Origin: CADEED01 sp035995425
GTDB taxonomy: Bacteria; Pseudomonadota; Gammaproteobacteria; Steroidobacterales; Steroidobacteraceae
Direction of reading: 5' to 3'
NCBI GenBank assembly: GCA_035995425.1
Contig: DASYKM010000016.1
Span: 9,406 to 73,405, forward strand
Length of the DNA stretch: 64,000 nt
The notes beneath the pieces were generated by a model that saw only the letters and a program-made list of their open reading frames with translations, had not been told where the DNA came from and made no database searches. The translations under genes were made by a program, and so were the position numbers. This document shows positions 34,422 to 42,426 of this stretch, piece after piece (the first letter of the stretch is position 1; each line of letters opens with the position of its first letter).

Positions 34422-37400
34422 TCAGAGATCGATCTTGGCACCGAGCCGGAAGTAGCGGCCGAGGATATTCGGACCTGCCCACGCCGGATTGAACCAGAAG
34501 GTGCTGTAAGCCGCCGACGGCTCGAACGGAGGAGCGATGTCGAACACGTTCAGCACGTCGGCATACACCGTGTACTTGTCGTTGAACTGGTGACGGATCG
34601 TGAAGTCGGCATTCAACGTCGCCTTCGCGTTGCAGTTCACCGGTGTGCCGTCGACGTACGACAGCGTCTGCGTGGCCGCGGCCGCGTTCGCCAGGCAATC
34701 GCCCCTCACGCCACCCAGGTCGATCGCACCTGTTTCATAGCCGCTGGTGTAGTAACCGGTCAGCGACAGGGTGGTCTTGCCGAACTCCACCGTGTTCTGC
34801 CAGGAAGCTCGCCATTTCGGCGAGCCCGAGCAGGACGTGATGTTGCAAGGACTCAGCGTGCCGTCGTAGCGGGAGACAGCGCCTGCATCGGTCGTCAGCT
34901 CGTACTTCTGCAGGTACGAAGCATCGAGGTTGCTGTGCAACGTGAGCGTGTCGCCGAGCGGAATGGTCAGATTGGCGCCGAGATCGATGCCGCTGACTTC
35001 CTGCTTGTCCTGGTTGGCAAACGACGTCTGGATGAAGCCGAGCGACGGCAGCGCATTCGGGAACGCCGGATCGGGAATTCCCGGAATGACCGTGAGGCCC
35101 GGAAGATTCACGACGCCGTTGTTCGCGTAGTACGCCGCCTCGGCGGGCGCCGTGTTGGTGACGCCCGTGATCAGGTTCTTCACCTCGATGTTCCAGTAGT
35201 CGAGCGTGAAGCTGAGGTTGGTCATCGGCTCGATCACGAGACCGGCGGTAAATGAAGTCGCCTTTTCCGGGTCGAGCTCGGTATTGCCGGTCTGCGTGAG
35301 GCCCAGCGCGTACTGGTTGGTCGCATAGGCATTGTTGCCATGCGCGGCGCAGTAGGCCGCGGCTGTCGCGCAGTTCACGGTGCGCAGCACGAAGCCGGTG
35401 GTCGGCAGGCCAAACGCCTCGTTGAAACTCGGAATGCGGAAACCCTTCGAGAAGGTGCCGCGAACGGCGAGCTGCTCGATGGGCGTGAACTTGAACCCGA
35501 CTTTCGGTGAGAAGTTGGATTGGCCGGTGGAGTAGTCGTCGAACCGTCCGGAAGCCATCAGCTCGAGCTGATGAAGAACGGGCGCATTGATCTCGAAGAA
35601 CGCCGACTTCACGTCGCGGCTGCCGGAGGTGCCGACGGCGTTGATCGTGTAATAGCGCTCGTACGGCGCGGAGTTGTTGGCCGGGTTGGCGCTCGGAGCG
35701 ACGATCGACTCCTTGCGAAACGACGCGCCCAGCGCCGCCTGCAGCGCGCCGCCCGGCAGGTCGAACAGATCCTTGGCGATCGTGCCCTGCGCCTGCCACA
35801 GCCGTGAGGTGGAGTACTCGCTGGCCGTCGGCTCCATGTAATCCCAGATGTCCTGCGGCGTCGCGCGCGGATCGGAGAAGTTGAAGGTGCCCTGCGCGAC
35901 CACGTCCATGACCCGCTGCGGAATCATGAAGCCCGCCTGGTCGCGATTCACGCCGATCTCGGAAGTAGTGAGGCTGGCCGAGTAACGCCAGTCTTCGGCA
36001 AAGCTGCCGTCGATTCCGACCACCGCGCGGATCGCGCGCGAATCGGTTTCGTTGGTGCGCGGAAATGGCGCACGCAACAGAGCCTGTGCCGTCTGGCCCG
36101 CCGCGGCGAACGGATTGCTGGGGTTGAGCACGCCATTGGCGGCGGTGCAGCCGGTGTTGAGACCGTTCGGCGTGCCGATGCCCGCGGAGCACACGTAGAC
36201 GGGAAGGATGACGTTGTACGCGCTCAGCCCCGCCGGCCGCGGCGGCGGCGGGGTGCCGTTCAAACCCTGTGGAATGACCGTGGAAAAAGTGTCGGTCTTG
36301 TAGAAGTTAGCCATCGAGTAGAACTGCGCGTTCTCACCCACGTTGGCCGTGAAGCGCAGCGACAGGCCGGTGCGCTCGATGTCCGGCAGCAGCATCTGGT
36401 AGGCGCCCTGAAAGTTGACCTCGCAGATGCTCAGCGGCGAGGTAGCCGACTGGTTGGCGGTGATGTTGACCGTGGGCCACTCGCGACAGCCCGCACCCGG
36501 ATTGAGAAACTGATAACGGCCCGCACCCACCGCGGCACCGGCAGTCGTGACGGGACGAATCAGGGTGACACCCGGAACGGCTTGCAAGCCGCTGAAAGAC
36601 GCCGGCACGTCGCCGACTTCCGCGGTGACACCGTTCCAGTTGGTGTTGTTCATGCAGCTGCCGCTGGGGCCGCACTTGCGAGTGAGGTCGTAGGTGTTGA
36701 ACGGATAGCCGCGATCGCGCGCCCACAGCGGATCGGACTTCAGGTATTCGCCGCTGATGTAGAAATTGAAACCCTGCGATTCGAGGTCGCCGAAGCCCCA
36801 GGTCAGATCGACGCGATTTTCATCGCCGCCGCCCTCTTGCGACAGCGCGCTCGCGCCGCCGATGTGCACGCCCTTGATTTCTTTCTTGGTGATGATGTTG
36901 ACGACGCCGGCGATGGCGTCGGCACCGTATGTCGAAGACGCACCGTCGCGCAGGATTTCAATGCGCTCGACGATGCCGCTGGGAATGGTGTTGAGATCGA
37001 CGAAATTGCGCTGGCCGTCATCCGCGTAGGGATACGGCGCCAAGCGCAGGCCGTCGGCGACGGACAGCGTGTTCTGCACCGTGAGGCCACGCAGCGAGGG
37101 CGCAGTGGCGCCGGAGGCAAAATTGCCGGACGCGTTCCAGCCCGACTGAATGGTGCCGGCATTGTTGGCCGACAGGCGCTGTACCGCCTCCGACACCGTG
37201 TTGATGCCGCGCTGTTCCAGCTCCTGGGCGTTGATGACGGTGACTGGTGAGGGCGTTTCCGAGTCGGTGCGCCGGAGGATCGAACCGGTGACCACGACTT
37301 CCTCGAGCGGCTCGGCCTGCGGGTCCGGCGCGTCCTGCGCAAAGACCAGTGAAGAGGGTATCGCGCCTGCGGCCAAGGCCGCGGACAGCAGCGCGCGGCG

Positions 37401-37430
37401 AACCGCGCGGCGAACGGAATAGCTAGACAT
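34422..37430 (-). CDS. TonB-dependent receptor (second)
   Basis: This 1,002-residue outer-membrane receptor has a signal peptide ending SSLVFAQ, a TonB box region (EPLEEVVVTGSILRR), a plug domain (SPVTVINAQELEQRGINTV, RIEILRDGASSTYGADAIAG, GVVNIITKKEI) and a long barrel ending YFRLGAKIDL. The plug sequence is of the type common in Xanthomonadales and Caulobacter receptors for plant oligosaccharides or other organics. The ligand is not evident from the gene itself. An AraC regulator lies 79 bp upstream on the same strand, so the receptor is probably regulated by it. It is separated from nagA by a terminator and so is not obviously part of the GlcNAc system. Confidence 0.92.
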   Translation of the reverse strand: MSSYSVRRAVRRALLSAALAAGAIPSSLVFAQDAPDPQAEPLEEVVVTGSILRRTDSETPSPVTVINAQELEQRGINTVSEAVQRLSANNAGTIQSGWNASGNFASGATAPSLRGLTVQNTLSVADGLRLAPYPYADDGQRNFVDLNTIPSGIVERIEILRDGASSTYGADAIAGVVNIITKKEIKGVHIGGASALSQEGGGDENRVDLTWGFGDLESQGFNFYISGEYLKSDPLWARDRGYPFNTYDLTRKCGPSGSCMNNTNWNGVTAEVGDVPASFSGLQAVPGVTLIRPVTTAGAAVGAGRYQFLNPGAGCREWPTVNITANQSATSPLSICEVNFQGAYQMLLPDIERTGLSLRFTANVGENAQFYSMANFYKTDTFSTVIPQGLNGTPPPPRPAGLSAYNVILPVYVCSAGIGTPNGLNTGCTAANGVLNPSNPFAAAGQTAQALLRAPFPRTNETDSRAIRAVVGIDGSFAEDWRYSASLTTSEIGVNRDQAGFMIPQRVMDVVAQGTFNFSDPRATPQDIWDYMEPTASEYSTSRLWQAQGTIAKDLFDLPGGALQAALGASFRKESIVAPSANPANNSAPYERYYTINAVGTSGSRDVKSAFFEINAPVLHQLELMASGRFDDYSTGQSNFSPKVGFKFTPIEQLAVRGTFSKGFRIPSFNEAFGLPTTGFVLRTVNCATAAAYCAAHGNNAYATNQYALGLTQTGNTELDPEKATSFTAGLVIEPMTNLSFTLDYWNIEVKNLITGVTNTAPAEAAYYANNGVVNLPGLTVIPGIPDPAFPNALPSLGFIQTSFANQDKQEVSGIDLGANLTIPLGDTLTLHSNLDASYLQKYELTTDAGAVSRYDGTLSPCNITSCSGSPKWRASWQNTVEFGKTTLSLTGYYTSGYETGAIDLGGVRGDCLANAAAATQTLSYVDGTPVNCNAKATLNADFTIRHQFNDKYTVYADVLNVFDIAPPFEPSAAYSTFWFNPAWAGPNILGRYFRLGAKIDL

Positions 37431-37509
37431 TGAAGACTCCCTACTGCAAGAAAACTAGTTGTGCGACGGTAGCAACAGGGTTACTCCCCGATCGTGCAGC
37501 GATTGCTAT

Positions 37510-38427
37510 TTAGTCGGGCTGCAATTGCGAATGCTCGGCGTGCCGGTGCGTCATGCCACCCGGCCTCGACATGCGGTCGCGGAACTGGCGCGGTGACAGC
37601 TTGGTCCGGCGCCGCACGTGCCTGAGCAACGTCGACGCATGCGCGAAGCCGACGCTCGCCGCCACCTCGCCGATCGTCATCTGTGTCGATTCGAGCAGGC
37701 GCACGGCCACGTCCACACGCTTGCGCTGCAGGTAGGTACGCGGCGTGATTCCGTGAATCAGCCGAAACAGCCGCAGGAAGTGGAACTTCGATAGATAGGC
37801 CATGCCCGCCAGCGTGTCGAGGTCGACGTCCTCGACGTAGTGCGTCAGCAGAAAGTCGGTGGCGAGCGCGATGCGTCGATAGGCTTCGCGGCGCGTGGCC
37901 GGACGGATGAGCGCCAGCTGGTCCACCTGCTCGACCACTTTCGCCTGGCGGCAGTGCATGCGTTCCAGCAGGAAGACCAGCTGCTCTTCGTACCAGTCTT
38001 CGTCGAGCAGTCCGCGCGACAGATGGGCCCTGATGAATTTCAGGACCGGGCTGACCGTGCCGTCGTGCGGCTGGAGGTTCTCGATGAACTCGGGCGCGTG
38101 CTCCGCGGCGCCGACCATTTCGGGCTGAAAACAGATGGTCAGCGACTCAACCGGCTGGGTGGCGCGAATGCTCGTGGAACAGACCCGGCCAGGATTCAGG
38201 ATCAGGAAGCTGTCGTCGTCGACGGCGATGGTTCGTCCTGGCAAATGGCAGTACTGGGTGCCGCCCCACACGGCGCGAATCGACAGTGTGGGTGGATAGG
38301 GACCGAATTCAGCGTGACGCGACCGGCCCCAGATGATGCAGTTCTCCTGCCCGTTCCGCGCGCGCGGCGTCTCGAGCGCATCGGCGCTGCAGGCAGCGAG
38401 GTCGGGCAATGAACGTAACAAAAGCAT
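37510..38427 (-). CDS. AraC-family transcriptional regulator
   Basis: The 305-residue protein has an N-terminal cupin-like sensing region (FLILNPGRVCSTS, ESLTICFQPEM) and a C-terminal AraC/XylS double helix-turn-helix: DLDTLAGMAYLSKFHFLRLF for the first and MTIGEVAASVGFAHASTLLR for the second, followed by KLSPRQFRDR. It lies upstream of and in line with the TonB receptor at 34422-37430, its likely target. The ATG at 38427 is inside a 26-bp inverted repeat, and direct repeats lie just upstream, suggesting autoregulation. Confidence 0.9.
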   Translation of the reverse strand: MLLLRSLPDLAACSADALETPRARNGQENCIIWGRSRHAEFGPYPPTLSIRAVWGGTQYCHLPGRTIAVDDDSFLILNPGRVCSTSIRATQPVESLTICFQPEMVGAAEHAPEFIENLQPHDGTVSPVLKFIRAHLSRGLLDEDWYEEQLVFLLERMHCRQAKVVEQVDQLALIRPATRREAYRRIALATDFLLTHYVEDVDLDTLAGMAYLSKFHFLRLFRLIHGITPRTYLQRKRVDVAVRLLESTQMTIGEVAASVGFAHASTLLRHVRRRTKLSPRQFRDRMSRPGGMTHRHAEHSQLQPD

Positions 38428-38437
38428 CTGTTACGTT
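38412..38437. promoter_or_regulatory. Perfect 9-bp inverted repeat spanning the araC-type start codon
   Basis: AACGTAACA (38412-38420) and its exact complement TGTTACGTT (38429-38437) flank an 8-base spacer that contains the start codon at 38425-38427. It could be an operator or an mRNA hairpin that hides the start codon. If it is the regulator's own operator, it would block its expression directly. Confidence 0.6.
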
Positions 38438-38460
38438 TAGACGAGCTTCGACGGGAATTG

Positions 38461-38489
38461 CGGACATCCGTCGGTCAATAACGGACATC
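38461..38489. promoter_or_regulatory. CGGACATC direct repeats 21 bp apart, upstream of the AraC gene
   Basis: CGGACATC occurs at 38461-38468 and 38482-38489, 34-62 bp upstream of the AraC-type start. Direct repeats two helical turns apart are the typical form of AraC-family operators. No copy is evident directly upstream of the TonB receptor. Confidence 0.5.
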
Positions 38490-38554
38490 AACCGTCATAT
38501 GTTTGCGTTGGCGAAGAACCTTATCGCCGTACGACGAAACTTACGACCGGGTCA

Positions 38555-38785
38555 TCAGCTGTTCGAATCGCCGGCGAGCGGTTGTCTCGCGCGGGCCAGC
38601 GTCCAGGCCGCCGCCGCGAATACGAGGCCGTTGGCGACGACCACCGGAATCGCTCCGATCAGCACGCCATAGACGATCCAGAGTGCGGCGCCCGACATCT
38701 GCGCCGCGCGCAGTAACGCAGGACGTTTGAAGAAGTAAGAGCCCACGAAAACCGCGGTCGCGACCCACCCTAACATGTCGGTCAT
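38555..38785 (-). CDS. YgjV-like small inner-membrane protein
   Basis: The ATG at 38785 has GAGG six bases upstream and starts eight bases after the HAD gene stop, so I prefer it to a longer start at 38821. The 76-residue product has three hydrophobic segments (MLGWVATAVFVGSYFF, SGAALWIVYGVLIGAIPV, ANGLVFAAAAWTL). LGWVAT, the K/R-P-x-L-x-R loop and WIVYG match the Imp-YgjV family, which is related to PQ-loop/SemiSWEET-like proteins. Function is unknown for the family as a whole. Confidence 0.75.
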   Translation of the reverse strand: MTDMLGWVATAVFVGSYFFKRPALLRAAQMSGAALWIVYGVLIGAIPVVVANGLVFAAAAWTLARARQPLAGDSNS

Positions 38786-38793
38786 TGTCGCCC

Positions 38794-39609
38794 TCAGCTC
38801 GCGGTCGCGAGCGGCGCCCACTCGCGGATCAGCACGCGATCGGTTCTATCGCGCTGCCAGTCGTCGAGCACCAGGCCGGTCGATTCGAGCAGCGCACGGA
38901 TCTCCGTCGTGCGCAGGCCCAGCACCTGGTCGAGCACCGGCACCAGCACACTGCTCGCGTTGTCGCTGAGCACCGTGCTCTGTGCGATGCGCGCCAGCTG
39001 ACGGTTTTCGGACACCGCGATCGTGAATCCGTCACCGTTGTTCACGTGAAGCATCACATGGATGTCGGAGCTGCCGTCACCGACGTAGATCACGCGATCC
39101 GGGCTGATCCCGAGTCGATCGCCGAGCTCATCGAGCACCGCCACCTTGCCGAAGCCAGCACGCACGCGATTGATCGAGCGCACTTCGCCGGTGTGCGGGT
39201 CGTAGTCCAGGTCCGTGCCGAAGATGTGGTCGGCGGGCACGATGCCATCCAGCGCCGACACCACCACTTCGCGCGGTGCCGCCGAGACCACATAGAAGGA
39301 GAACTGGTTGCCGTCGACGCCCTGCTCGAGGATTTCGACGAAGGCTGGCAGGCCCTTCTTGAGTCGCACGCGCCGGCCGGCTTCGACGAGATGCTCACGG
39401 CGCACGCCGCGGAATTCGGGGTCGTGCCGGATCAGATAGGCGAGCTCACCGCCCTGTTGCACGAGGTGGCTGGCGGAAAGCCCCGCGACCTTCTGTTCGA
39501 AGTTGGTGATCCCGAGCAACTCGCTCAGCTCGGAACCCGAGTCGTTGAAGCTCAGCGTCTGATCGAAATCAGAGGCGAGCAGGAAATGTTTCGCAGGTCT
39601 CGTTTTCAT
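38794..39609 (-). CDS. HAD-superfamily phosphatase, phosphoserine-phosphatase-like
   Basis: The 271-residue cytosolic protein has the HAD motifs: motif I DFDQTLSFND (nucleophile Asp in LLASDFDQT, near residue 14), motif II in FYVVSAAPREVV, a conserved Lys in GFGKVAVL, and motif IV VIYVGDGSSDIHVM. A helical cap lies between motifs I and II, as in the HAD-IB (SerB-like) group. The substrate is unclear. It is probably co-transcribed with the small YgjV-like gene eight bases downstream. Confidence 0.85.
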   Translation of the reverse strand: MKTRPAKHFLLASDFDQTLSFNDSGSELSELLGITNFEQKVAGLSASHLVQQGGELAYLIRHDPEFRGVRREHLVEAGRRVRLKKGLPAFVEILEQGVDGNQFSFYVVSAAPREVVVSALDGIVPADHIFGTDLDYDPHTGEVRSINRVRAGFGKVAVLDELGDRLGISPDRVIYVGDGSSDIHVMLHVNNGDGFTIAVSENRQLARIAQSTVLSDNASSVLVPVLDQVLGLRTTEIRALLESTGLVLDDWQRDRTDRVLIREWAPLATAS

Positions 39610-39796
39610 GCAAACGACACTAACAGCCGAATAGCTACGAAATGGAGACGGCTATCACGCGAAGCGGCTGAAATTTTCTCGCGCCACGGTGAATTGCGGC
39701 GCGCGTGCGCCAGCATCGAGCGGCTGGCGAGCGATTGCGGGGTTGTGGTGCCGGCTGCAGCGAATGCGGGCGCCATCCGGACAGGTGGTGAGCCCA
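39610..39796. other. Gene-free stretch next to the effector-array remnant
   Basis: No credible gene. It contains GTGGTGCCGGCTGCAG at 39745-39760, identical to the first 16 bases of the tRNA-like remnant at 63701. From about 39775 it resembles sequence downstream of the RTX stop (42380-42426), including GAGCCCATC and CGGCGC. Confidence 0.4.
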
Positions 39797-39928
39797 TCAG
39801 GGCGGCGCGTTGCAATCTAGAAGTGGCTTCTCGCCCACCAGCGTTTGACCGGATGCCACACTGCCAAAATCCACGTACGCGGCATCAGCCAGCAGATTGG
39901 CAAGATACTGTTCAACAATCGAACTCAT
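39797..39928 (-). pseudogene. 43-codon remnant: possible effector N-terminus joined to RTX-gene 3' tail
   Basis: The ATG at 39928 overlaps the stop of the upstream 265-residue gene (ATGA). It reads MSSIVEQYLANLLADAAYVDFG and on to EKPLLDCNAPP before TGA. The start resembles the beginnings of lipase/RTX proteins, while the DNA around 39790-39825 matches the 3' end of the intact RTX gene (the segment AGAAGTGGC that encodes its final Ser-His-Phe, plus the next ~30 bases) with few mismatches but in another frame. The simplest reading is a formerly large RTX gene that lost its middle by recombination. It may still be translated, as it is coupled to the gene before it. Confidence 0.6.
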
Positions 39929-40722
39929 GGCACTGGTTCCAGATTGCTAGGCCGCGTTTTTGACGTTTGGCGCAGCACGGAGTCAATGAATCGCTTCTCT
40001 GGATTGTCAACAAACCGCCTCTCCGCGGGGTCCAAGCAGTGATAGCTAGCAACAAGCTTTCCTTGCGCCTCAAATGGTGTCGCGTACGAAAAGTAGCGGT
40101 GAGTAGCGATTACCTCGCGAGAGTTAACGTCGATGATCGATCGCGCTTGCTCGAGCAAAGAGATGCCCAGCAGACCGCGGTATTGTTGCAACGTACTGCG
40201 GTATCGATACCCGTCTGAAGGCGGCGTCTCCAGCGGCACGATGGCAACGCATTGGCCGCCCTTGATGCCGCGCTGACTGCGGTCCGCTAGGCAGTTGGCG
40301 TCTCCAACTACTGCCAATTGATAGCGCACCAACTGACTGACAGAGCGACCCATTATCGGCTGTTTTGGCAATTCGAAATAGACATATGCGAAATCCCCAC
40401 TCGCCACCTGCTCTACGCATAGCCCACAGTCCGATTCGGGTGCGCCCACTGCCCATTCCGCTTCACCGTGCCAATATCCATCGACCTTAACCGTTCTGAA
40501 TATTTGTGTTCCTCCGTCGCTTTCGCACGCCACGCGAACCGAAAGTGCGCCGAGCGGCGCAAAAAAATAATGTACTACGCAGCCAACCATCAGCACGACG
40601 CTACCTGACCAGATCAGCACCACTCGCTTTCGATTCGGCGCATCGACCTCGAGCGCTCTGCGCAGTTGCCTCACAGGAAACCAGAACGCCAGCACCAGCA
40701 CCACAAAAATAGCCGCACCCAC
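39925..40722 (-). CDS. Membrane-anchored protein of the RTX array (candidate partner or immunity protein)
   Basis: The 265-residue protein starts at a GTG with AGGAG seven bases upstream. Two N-terminal transmembrane segments (MGAAIFVVLVLAFWFPV and VVLIWSGSVVLMVGCVVHYFF) are followed by a ~210-residue domain, probably periplasmic, with cysteines (CGLCVEQV, GGQCVAIVP). I recognise no family. It resembles the product of 41406-42158 in plan (two TM segments, late C-(I/V)-x-(V/I) segment, then a D-(V/L)-(N/Q)-S-x strand). The frame ends by overlapping the start of a deleted RTX remnant, the same immunity-before-effector order as the lipoprotein/RTX pair. A protective function is inferred from context. 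Confidence 0.7.
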   Translation of the reverse strand: MGAAIFVVLVLAFWFPVRQLRRALEVDAPNRKRVVLIWSGSVVLMVGCVVHYFFAPLGALSVRVACESDGGTQIFRTVKVDGYWHGEAEWAVGAPESDCGLCVEQVASGDFAYVYFELPKQPIMGRSVSQLVRYQLAVVGDANCLADRSQRGIKGGQCVAIVPLETPPSDGYRYRSTLQQYRGLLGISLLEQARSIIDVNSREVIATHRYFSYATPFEAQGKLVASYHCLDPAERRFVDNPEKRFIDSVLRQTSKTRPSNLEPVP

Positions 40723-40811
40723 CAGAGTCTCCTTATCGGCACACGATCAAATCGCACACTTCTCTACACGCGCTATCTATCTACATGGCGCATCACTGGC
40801 GCAAAAACGCC

Positions 40812-40924
40812 ACCTGGATTCCATGAATTCGATTTGTGCATTAACGGGAAACGGCCTGACTCACAAGGTAACTGCGCTTCGGCGAAGCGCGGCTTCGCCA
40901 CGTCGACTGCATCTCACATCGTTG
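40812..40924 (-). repeat. Copy 2 of a ~120-bp spacer repeat of the RTX array
   Basis: CTGGATTCCATGAATTCGATT begins a block that matches 42237-42363, including AAGTAACTGCGCTTC (here AGGTAACTGCGCTTC) and CTCACAT near its end, with small insertions and deletions. In both places it sits between RTX sequence and a two-TM gene. Confidence 0.7.
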
Positions 40925-41038
40925 CGGGCGCCGCCGAACAAGGTGTCCACAGCGTGCGATCCCTGCAGCCAGTCGTTGCCGGCACCGCCGTCGAGAAAAT
41001 CTTCTCCCGTAAATTCTTCGTTCTTGTCGCCCCGATGG
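40921..41038 (-). pseudogene. Internal fragment of an RTX gene
   Basis: This ~115-bp block is about 90% identical by eye to 49756-49871 of the intact RTX gene and reads EEFTGEDFLDGGAGNDWLQG and SHAVDTLFGGARND on the minus strand. It is cut off on one side by a spacer repeat and on the other by a broken lipoprotein gene. It is a relic of a second large RTX gene. Confidence 0.8.
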
Positions 41039-41341
41039 CAACAACTATCCACTCGTTATTGACGGAATTTTTGTCAAGCACAATCGGCACCATTGGTGCA
41101 TCCCAGATTGAAGCTCTGTCGCCGCCTTCGACAAATTCAATACTCGAAGTCTTGAATTGAAGAGCGGAAGAGAATCCGCCGCCCAGCGCACGGTGACGCT
41201 ACATCTCGACGTACCGACGAAAAAGAACCGTTTCGCCGGATGCCAGAGTCCCCGGCTCGGTCCAACGCAACTCCGCGTGGCTGCGCATTTCATCGCAACC
41301 GGTGATGACCGGCGCCAAGACCGCAACTGATTCGGAGGCCG
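41039..41341 (-). pseudogene. Broken paralogue of the RTX-associated lipoprotein
   Basis: On the minus strand one frame reads SVAVLAPVITGCDEMRSHAE, then RRYVEM, TAG, and on to LQFKTSSIEFVEGG and DAPMVPIVLDKNSVNNEWIVV. It aligns with the intact lipoprotein at 53014-53613 (STGCDGTVERAW, DRYVKF, DVPLTPIVLYRDAVRNEWVVV). It lacks a start codon, has an in-frame stop, and at about 41039 runs straight into the RTX fragment, so its C-terminal third is missing. Confidence 0.8.
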
Positions 41342-41405
41342 TGTCACAATGTTACAAACCAACTTAGATACTGTTGACACGACAACACCTCACGAGAATC
41401 CAAAG

Positions 41406-42158
41406 TTACTTTGACGGCCTCAGCGCGCTCTTCGCACTGAGTCCGCCCGGGTTTTGGCGCGTGTACCACGCAAAATCCGGTGTTCCCCACCAAGGCGGAA
41501 CACCAAAGCCCCAGACTTCTGCGACAAGCGCCCCGCTCTGCAGGTCACGCACCCTGCTATGCGTGTACGCAATCGGAACGAACCTCGACGTGTCACGCAA
41601 TAAGCCATCAGGAGCGAGTCGACGATCCGGTTCCTCAAGTAGCGCAAACCTGCTGATCGGTGCGTCGGTCGAGCTAACACCGATGCATCCCGCAATCGGA
41701 GCGTTCCTACTTCCTCCCTCGTGCAATGGCTCAACGCAAGTGGAATCAGTCGGAGCGACAATACGAAACTGCACGTATGCTCTCAGCGGCTCCTTCGACG
41801 CAAGTGTCTTCACTGACACCATGTCCCTCGAATATTCGTAGTATTGCAGCGCCACTGAAAATGGTGAGTACAAGCCATCTAGCGGCTTCCTGACGACGCG
41901 CCCTTCGACTACTAACCCGGATATCTCGTACTTCGTAGTAACCGAGACTCCCGGATGTTGGCGGCTAAACTGTTCAAATACGAAATAGGCGATGATCAAA
42001 TCATAGAAAGGCAGGCATATGAGAAGCGTGGATACGAGCACTTGCAGCGAACGTTTCTGCGACGCGCGGTAAACGCGGCGGCCTATCAACAGAGCTAGAT
42101 AGATGTACGCAGCAAGAATCGCCAATGCGATCAATTCGTACACGATGCACTCCCGCAA
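41406..42158 (-). CDS. Membrane-anchored protein following the RTX lipase gene (candidate partner)
   Basis: AGGGA stands seven bases before a TTG at 42158, which I prefer to the TTG at 42164. The ~250-residue protein has two N-terminal hydrophobic segments (ELIALAILAAYIYLALLIG and VLVSTLLICLPFYDLIIAYFVF) and then a ~180-residue domain with paired cysteines (DSTCVEP, AGCIGVSS), a proline-tryptophan patch (GFGVPPWWG) and a polar tail. No known family is recognised. It lies 269 bp downstream of the RTX lipase gene across a spacer repeat, and its overall plan resembles the 265-residue protein at 39925-40722. A role as accessory or immunity protein of the array is inference. Confidence 0.65.
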   Translation of the reverse strand: MRECIVYELIALAILAAYIYLALLIGRRVYRASQKRSLQVLVSTLLICLPFYDLIIAYFVFEQFSRQHPGVSVTTKYEISGLVVEGRVVRKPLDGLYSPFSVALQYYEYSRDMVSVKTLASKEPLRAYVQFRIVAPTDSTCVEPLHEGGSRNAPIAGCIGVSSTDAPISRFALLEEPDRRLAPDGLLRDTSRFVPIAYTHSRVRDLQSGALVAEVWGFGVPPWWGTPDFAWYTRQNPGGLSAKSALRPSK

Positions 42159-42236
42159 TGACAATTCCCTTCAGGCTGGCTCAGCACATCCGCTCCCAAC
42201 TCGCTTGCGCCTGCTGTATCGCCGCCGCCGATCCAA

Positions 42237-42363
42237 CTGGATTCCATGAATTCGATTCGTGCATCACAGACAAATAGCCCGACCTACCCCGTCTTGGTAG
42301 CAACGAAGTAACTGCGCTTCTAGAAGGCGTCGCTTCGCTGGGCCGACCGCAACTCACATTGTC
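42237..42363 (-). repeat. Copy 1 of the ~120-bp spacer repeat of the RTX array
   Basis: This block begins CTGGATTCCATGAATTCGATT, identical to the start of the copy at 40812-40924, and continues with AAGTAACTGCGCTTC and CAACTCACATTGT. It lies between the stop of the intact RTX gene and the next two-TM gene. The rest of the 268-bp gap holds nothing else recognisable. Confidence 0.7.
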
Positions 42364-42426
42364 GCCTTCGAGAAATCTCCGGCCGGACGGAAAGGTGATG
42401 AGCCCATCCGGACGGCGCCTTGCAAC

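Noticed and set aside
41045..41380. 111-codon minus-strand frame
   Set aside because: Its translation is unrelated to anything, whereas another frame of the same DNA clearly reads a broken copy of the RTX-associated lipoprotein.
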